A stretch of DNA of 7,616 bases from Gammaproteobacteria bacterium (GTDB lineage Bacteria > Pseudomonadota > Gammaproteobacteria > Immundisolibacterales > Immundisolibacteraceae). This document shows, in pieces, positions 6,489 through 7,616 of this stretch (position 1 is the stretch's first letter; each line of letters begins with the position of its first letter). The translations under genes were made by a program, and so were the position numbers. The notes beneath the pieces were generated by a model that ran no database searches, was not told the origin of the DNA, and was given only the letters and a program-made list of their open reading frames with translations. The DNA lies in NCBI GenBank assembly GCA_003526065.1, contig DQBD01000150.1:8443-16058 (forward strand), in the 5' to 3' direction.

Positions 6489-7576
6489 TGCAGGCGATGC
6501 CGATCCTGCGCCGGACTGCCAGCGTGGCGGCCGGCGCCCTGCCGACAACGCTGGCCACCGCCGCGGCCCTGGCGCTGTTTGCGCTGTTTCTCGAGTTGCA
6601 CGGCGTGTCGGCGGCCCGGGCGCTGGGCCTCATGTGGCAGGGCGCCTTCGGCTCGATGTTCGCGCTCTCGAACACCCTGCTGCGGGCGGCACCGCTGATG
6701 CTGACCGCACTGTGCGTGCTGCTGCCGGCCCGGGCCGGGCTGATCGTGATCGGCGGCGAGGGCGCCCTGGCGCTCGGCGGACTGGCCGCCGGCTCGCTGG
6801 CCATCGCCGCCCCCACCTTGACGGCGGCGCTGGCCTGGCCGCTGATGGCGCTGGCCGCCATGCTGATCGGGGGGCTGTGGATCGGCGCCGCCGGCTGGCT
6901 GCGCCAGCGCCGCGGCGTCAACGAGACCATCGGCTCGCTGTTGCTGTCGTACCTGGGCATCGCCCTGTTCAATCAGCTGGTGGAAGGCCCGCTGCGCGAC
7001 CCGGCCAGTCTGAACAAGCCCTCGACGCTGCCGCTGCCGCAGACATGGATGATCGGCACCCTGCCCGGAACGGACGCCCACTGGGGCTTTGCCGTGGGCG
7101 CCGTGGCCTGTGTGCTGACCTGGCTGGTGCTGCGCTGGAGCACGTCCGGCTTCGCCCTGAACGTCTGCGGCGGCAATCCCCAGGCCGCGCGCCTGGTCGG
7201 CCTGCCGGTCGACCGGCTGGTGATCGGCGCCTGCGTCGCCGGCGGCGCGGCGGCGGGACTCGCCGGCATGTTCGAGGTGGCGGCAGTGCAGGGCAGCGCC
7301 AACGCGTCGCTGATGTCCGGCTACGGCACCGCCGGCATCCTGGTGGCCTTCGCGGCGCGCCAAAGTCCGCTCGCGGTCATCGTCTGCGCGGTGCTGGTCG
7401 GCGGCATCGGCGCCAGCGGCAGCCTCCTGCAGCGGCGCCTGGGCCTGCCGGACGCGGCCACCCTGGTACTTCAGGGTCTGATTTTCGCCAACCTGCTGGC
7501 CTGGGAAGCGTTGCAGGGGCGCATCGGCGCCTGGCGGCTGCGGCTGGCGCCGGGCGCGGAGCCAAGCCATGGCTGA
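6485..7576 (+). CDS. ABC transporter permease of the BMP/nucleoside-type system
   Basis: This 363-aa inner-membrane permease is of the branched-chain/simple-sugar fold (Pfam BPD_transp_2) and resembles the first permease of BMP-linked nucleoside importers (NupP/YufP type). The conserved segment AGLIVIGGEGALALGG (84-99) corresponds to the family motif raGlfNIGaEGQ. RGVNETIGSLLLSYL (143-157) is the cytoplasmic coupling-loop region, and NPQAARLVGLPV (231-242) is also typical. Hydrophobic helices fill the rest, and the C-terminal tail is charged. The start overlaps the binding-protein stop (ATGA). In-frame ATGs at 6485, 6488 and 6497 compete; AGGA at 6482-6485 would best serve 6497, so the true start may be 4 codons later. 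Its stop overlaps the next gene by 8 nt. It should form the membrane channel with the product of the following gene and an ATPase not in the window. Confidence 0.85.
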   Translation: MMQAMPILRRTASVAAGALPTTLATAAALALFALFLELHGVSAARALGLMWQGAFGSMFALSNTLLRAAPLMLTALCVLLPARAGLIVIGGEGALALGGLAAGSLAIAAPTLTAALAWPLMALAAMLIGGLWIGAAGWLRQRRGVNETIGSLLLSYLGIALFNQLVEGPLRDPASLNKPSTLPLPQTWMIGTLPGTDAHWGFAVGAVACVLTWLVLRWSTSGFALNVCGGNPQAARLVGLPVDRLVIGACVAGGAAAGLAGMFEVAAVQGSANASLMSGYGTAGILVAFAARQSPLAVIVCAVLVGGIGASGSLLQRRLGLPDAATLVLQGLIFANLLAWEALQGRIGAWRLRLAPGAEPSHG

Positions 7577-7616
7577 GGACGCATTGACCACCCTGGCCAT
7601 CGGCATCATCGGCGGC
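7569..7616 (+). CDS. Second ABC permease, first 16 codons (probable)
   Basis: The frame from ATG 7569 reads MAEDALTTLAIGIIGG and stays open to the window edge. GGAG (7558-7561) stands 7 nt upstream, and the start overlaps the previous stop by 8 nt, so it is very likely a real gene. BMP-type ABC operons usually encode two permeases side by side. The short acidic start followed by a hydrophobic run fits a second (NupQ/YufQ-like) permease, but 16 residues cannot prove it. Confidence 0.6.
   Translation, partial: MAEDALTTLAIGIIGG

Overview
The window is GC-rich and densely packed. It carries a Tsx-type outer-membrane channel and a periplasmic binding protein with a cleaved (non-lipoprotein) signal, so the source is a Gram-negative bacterium. 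It is most likely a high-GC Pseudomonadota, possibly a gammaproteobacterium, but the sequence alone does not fix the genus. I see no mobile element, CRISPR array, tRNA or rRNA.

Layout: (1) at the left edge, on the minus strand, is the 5' end of a GntR-family regulator gene. (2) A 221-bp divergent intergenic region follows, with two perfect TTGTATACAA palindromes, one on each side. (3) Rightward from it run a cysteine hydrolase that closely matches biuret hydrolase (BiuH) and an NCS2/AzgA-like permease, ending at a probable short terminator. (4) A third operator-like site precedes a second rightward unit: a Tsx-family outer-membrane channel, an AtzF-type allophanate hydrolase, a Tat-exported BMP-family binding protein, an ABC permease, and the first 16 codons of a further ABC component. 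Spacing within each unit is tight, with a 5-nt gap, a 4-nt ATGA overlap and an 8-nt overlap.

How it fits together (inference): the genes form a nitrogen-scavenging regulon. A small ureide such as biuret would cross the outer membrane through the Tsx channel and the inner membrane through the NCS2 carrier and/or the BMP-type ABC transporter. The cysteine hydrolase would cut it to allophanate, and AtzF would break allophanate down to ammonia and CO2. The GntR protein probably controls both rightward units and itself, because related palindromes lie before each unit. All three transporter types belong to families known mainly for nucleosides and nucleobases. The real substrate may therefore be biuret itself, triuret, or a nucleobase-derived compound whose upstream enzymes lie outside the window.
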